Assembly: GCA_002105175.1 (NCBI GenBank)
Contig: MCGE01000032.1
Location: 248,001-312,000 of the forward strand
DNA from: Absidia repens
Taxonomy: Eukaryota > Mucoromycota > Mucoromycetes > Mucorales > Cunninghamellaceae
Length of the DNA: 64,000 nucleotides
Direction of reading: 5' to 3'
Positions within the stretch are counted from its first letter, which is position 1, and each line of letters starts with the position of its first letter. Both the position numbers and the translations under genes were made by a program. Below are positions 61,441-64,000 of the stretch, in pieces. The notes beneath the pieces were generated by a model. It saw nothing but the letters and a program-made list of their open reading frames with translations. It was not told the DNA's origin and made no database searches.

Positions 61441-62264
61441 TGTAACTGATAAAAAAAATTAAAAAGAAAAAAGGTCTCTTTTTTTTGGATTATTCGCTAA
61501 AAAGCATATTTATCAATCTTAATTATATTTATGTTGATAGACCTGAAACTGTTAAAGAAAGGAAATCCCGGCGTGGAAATTTGTATACGTTTTAATATCT
61601 CTTTGTTTGGTCAAGTCTATGTTTCAACACTGGTTTTCTATTTATCTTTACTGTCAATTGCGCAATCGACAGCAATGCCCAAACAAATGCAAGTCGTAAT
61701 GTAAGCAAATATCAAACGCGCAAAATAATATGTGTTTTTGATTTATATGTAAAAAGATGCATGCTTCACATACAAACTGAACTGGTCAAGTAATATGTTT
61801 AGTGGTATCCTATAGCCATATACCATCATACTATTGGCATGGATAGACCATCTAGGAAGGAAAACTCGTTTTCTGTTTTGGAAAGGGGCTTGGAGAGGAT
61901 GCAACCTTATATTTCAAAGAAAATGAGACCTTATCATGGGAACAAGGATCTTGTTTCATTTTTTTGAGGAATGTATACAGATATCGAAACCATATCATGC
62001 CTCATTGTTAGGCACTTTTTCCAAATCAAGAATACATGGTGTGATTTTTTTTTTTAAATAAAAAAAGAAAGGGATACTCCCAGTTCAGAACTATTACCAA
62101 TTCAAAAATGTACTAAAAAATCTGGAGAAGGAGCATATAATATTCGTATCTGAGAGCTCCAGCGGAGCGACAAGTGTTTATTTATAAAATCATATGAGCT
62201 ATAGACAGAAACTTTCAAGTTTAATAATGGATAGATGAAAAGTGATATATAGTAAGAGCGCCTG
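61441..62264. other. Intergenic region
   Basis: 824 bp between the transporter start and the PHF5A stop, same strand. AT-rich, no gene or clear motif seen. Confidence 0.5.
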
Positions 62265-62828
62265 TCAGCCTTTCTTGAAGCCAAATTTTTTCCGTTCGTA
62301 GAATAGGTCTAGTTTTTATTAAGAAAAAAATAATGCAGTGAGTCTTTCGGCAGATCTCGTGGGTCATATTTGAATTACCTGTTTTTGAAGATCCTAAATT
62401 GATAATCTTTGGACAACCTTCACGATCTTTTTCTAGTCGAGTACAGCTAACACAATAATAGGCGTCTGACACGCCTGGTCCACCACATACGACACAACGG
62501 CCTTGGAACGATCCTATAGTAAACCATGCCCCCCAAAAAAATACAGATGTTAGCATCGAACGATGGCTGGTAAAATTTCTTCTCTTCAAATTTTTGATAT
62601 TATTACCAAAATTACATTCATCACATATCCGTACAAGTGTGGCAGGACGTACATAACTGTAAAAAAATGCTTGTGAGTGATGACTGGAAAACGAAAACTT
62701 TTTTTTTTTATTTTTTTTAGCTACCTATCACAAATAACACATCTTCCATCGCATTTCTCACAAAGTCTACCAATGGCAATTCCAGGTTGCTTTCGGCAAA
62801 AGATAAGATCAGGATGATGTCTAGCCAT
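62265..62828 (-). CDS. Splicing factor SF3b subunit PHF5A / Rds3
   Basis: Four exons (62828-62725, 62656-62607, 62513-62379, 62308-62265) join to exactly 110 residues, the same length as animal PHF5A. Zinc-binding Cys pairs run throughout: [43 protein letters not shown] and [20 protein letters not shown]. The end is [14 protein letters not shown]. Known role: knotted zinc protein of the U2 snRNP SF3b complex that contacts SF3B1 and the branch-site adenosine. The three introns fall in phases 2, 1 and 1. Confidence 0.97.
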
Positions 62829-64000
62829 AGTATTGGATATCAAACAGAAGAGTTAGTGCACTGAAAAAGAAGATACGTATCACCGCGAACGTCACATGAA
62901 TACAGTATTTTCCGACACGGGTGATTTAAGCCCCGTTTGTCAGCCTATACAAATTTCAGAAATCAAGCTCTGTCGCATTTCGGTGGCGCTGCCCTTCAGG
63001 GCCCCAACATAAATTGCTTGGCAGTCCGAACGGACTCCAATTTGTGTATAGAACACCCGGAGTGATACGAAAATGACTTAACCGCAGTTTGTAGTCAGAA
63101 ATTATGATGATACCAACACTTTTGAATAAAAACCATTTTATTATCACTTGTGCATATACTTTTTCCTTTGATTTTTTTTATGAAATTGTTCGATTTTTCT
63201 CCTGTTTTTGGAGGATGAAGAAATGATCCTCCAGGAAATTGTTGGTATTGGTCTGCCTGCCAATTTTTATGATCTAAATGTGGAATTTCATTGAATCTTT
63301 ATAGGGTTTCTATTTTTCCTCCTTTTTTTTTCATATTGATATCCTCCGAGGTTCTGGTGATCATGGAGTAGGTTTTTTTTTTTTTTTTTTTTTTTTTTTG
63401 GTTACTTTTATAAACGAAATTGGAGAGTTGAAAAAGGTGCTGGCTTTGGTTCGTAAAAGATAACTGCTGCTATAACTGGTTGGAAAAGAAAGGGCACCAA
63501 AAAAAAGGAACATCTAAATTAAGAGATTTGAATGCTGAAAAGTGTTGATTATGATAAAAGCTGAAATCTTTTGACTATATGGAAGCTGAAGGGTGTTGGC
63601 TTTAGCGAGTGCTAAAAAGGAAATCCGTGTGATTAGAGAACTGTTAACCATTTTTTAATGGTGGGCGCCGAAAAGGTGTTGGTTACGATGGAAGCTGAAA
63701 AGGTGTTTGGCTTTGGGGTGCGTAAACGGGAGTTCGCGTGACTTAAAGAATTGAGTCTTTATTTTGGGTATTATTCTGCATGAATACAAATCAACTCAGT
63801 GTTGTAACTTTTATTAGATGAATATTATTATTTTCTTCCAAAAAAATGAAAAAACACTGTACTATCAGACGAAGAAAAAAGGATATTTAACTATCCTACT
63901 AAGCAGTATATACTTGTACGGAATACCCTAACTACATGATAGACTATGTAAATACACTTTTTTTCTGTATCTCCACCCCAAATTGTTTTATGAGCTTGTC
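62829..64000. other. Non-coding end of window with a degenerate internal repeat
   Basis: The promoter of the PHF5A gene lies at the left. A T25 run is at 63375-63399. From about 63430 to 63745 a GCTGAAAAGGTGTTGGCTTT-like phrase recurs at irregular spacing (63430, 63532, 63590, 63668, 63692), partly followed by GTGCGTAAA and CGTGTGATTA-type phrases. This looks like a decayed tandem repeat. No gene is seen. Confidence 0.45.

Overview
The window is eukaryotic nuclear DNA from a filamentous fungus, most likely an early-diverging Mucoromycota (Mucorales-type) species. The reasons are the many short (about 50-120 nt) GTAAGT...TAG introns with poly-T or poly-A tracts inside them, AT-rich intergenic DNA full of long homopolymers, and a gene set typical of that group. 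That set includes a tetrahydrobiopterin-type aromatic amino acid hydroxylase, a Byr2/Ste11-type MAPKKK with SAM and Ras-association domains, a squalene epoxidase and a cytosolic/mitochondrial ribosomal protein set. I cannot name the genus from the sequence alone.

Layout from left to right. 1-2763 is non-coding and holds repeat copy A. 2764-6210 has an F-box protein and an MFS transporter. 7253-11880 is a nine-exon Ste11/Byr2-like MAPKKK whose linker carries eleven LWAVPP-type repeats. 12922-15435 is a secreted GH20 beta-N-acetylhexosaminidase. 15.4-17.3 kb is a gene-free zone with repeat copy B. 17364-23932 has ribosomal protein eS17, a JMJD7-like oxygenase (divergent from eS17), RNA polymerase I subunit RPA12 and an F-box/LRR protein. 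24658-29345 is a divergent pair: a 15-exon UvrD/Srs2-type helicase and the CCAAT-factor subunit NF-YA/Hap2. 30915-32731 is phenylalanine hydroxylase. 33884-34681 is a secreted ML-domain lipid-transfer protein with a 5-nt microexon. 35475-35997 is a four-copy 132-bp tandem repeat. 36559-38896 is a divergent pair: an Rmp1/NEPRO-like RNase MRP protein and mitochondrial ribosomal protein uL24m. 39371-43727 is a convergent pair: an FMN 2-hydroxyacid oxidase with a peroxisomal tail and a patatin-type triacylglycerol lipase.

43.7-47.2 kb is an accessory zone with an inverted-repeat (MITE-like) element and repeat copy D. 47233-50475 has squalene epoxidase converging on mitochondrial ribosome recycling factor. 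50.5-54.4 kb is a second accessory zone with repeat copies F and G and a Helitron-type helicase terminal exon. 54474-57087 is a Kelch-BTB gene that needs two one-base corrections to read through. 57.1-59.3 kb has repeat copies H and I. 59341-62828 has a vacuolar-type amino acid transporter and the splicing factor PHF5A/Rds3. The window ends in non-coding DNA.

Most genes are conserved housekeeping genes with no operon-like logic. Functional themes that recur are mitochondrial translation (uL24m, RRF), RNA polymerase I/ribosome biogenesis (RPA12, eS17, Rmp1-like) and lipid metabolism (lipase, ML protein, squalene epoxidase). All splice models were built by hand: each listed exon set keeps frame from ATG to stop and matches family length, but none has transcript support. 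The unusual material lies in the LWAVPP array, the dispersed repeat family with its CACGTG-containing end, the tandem repeat block, the microexons and the broken Kelch-BTB gene.
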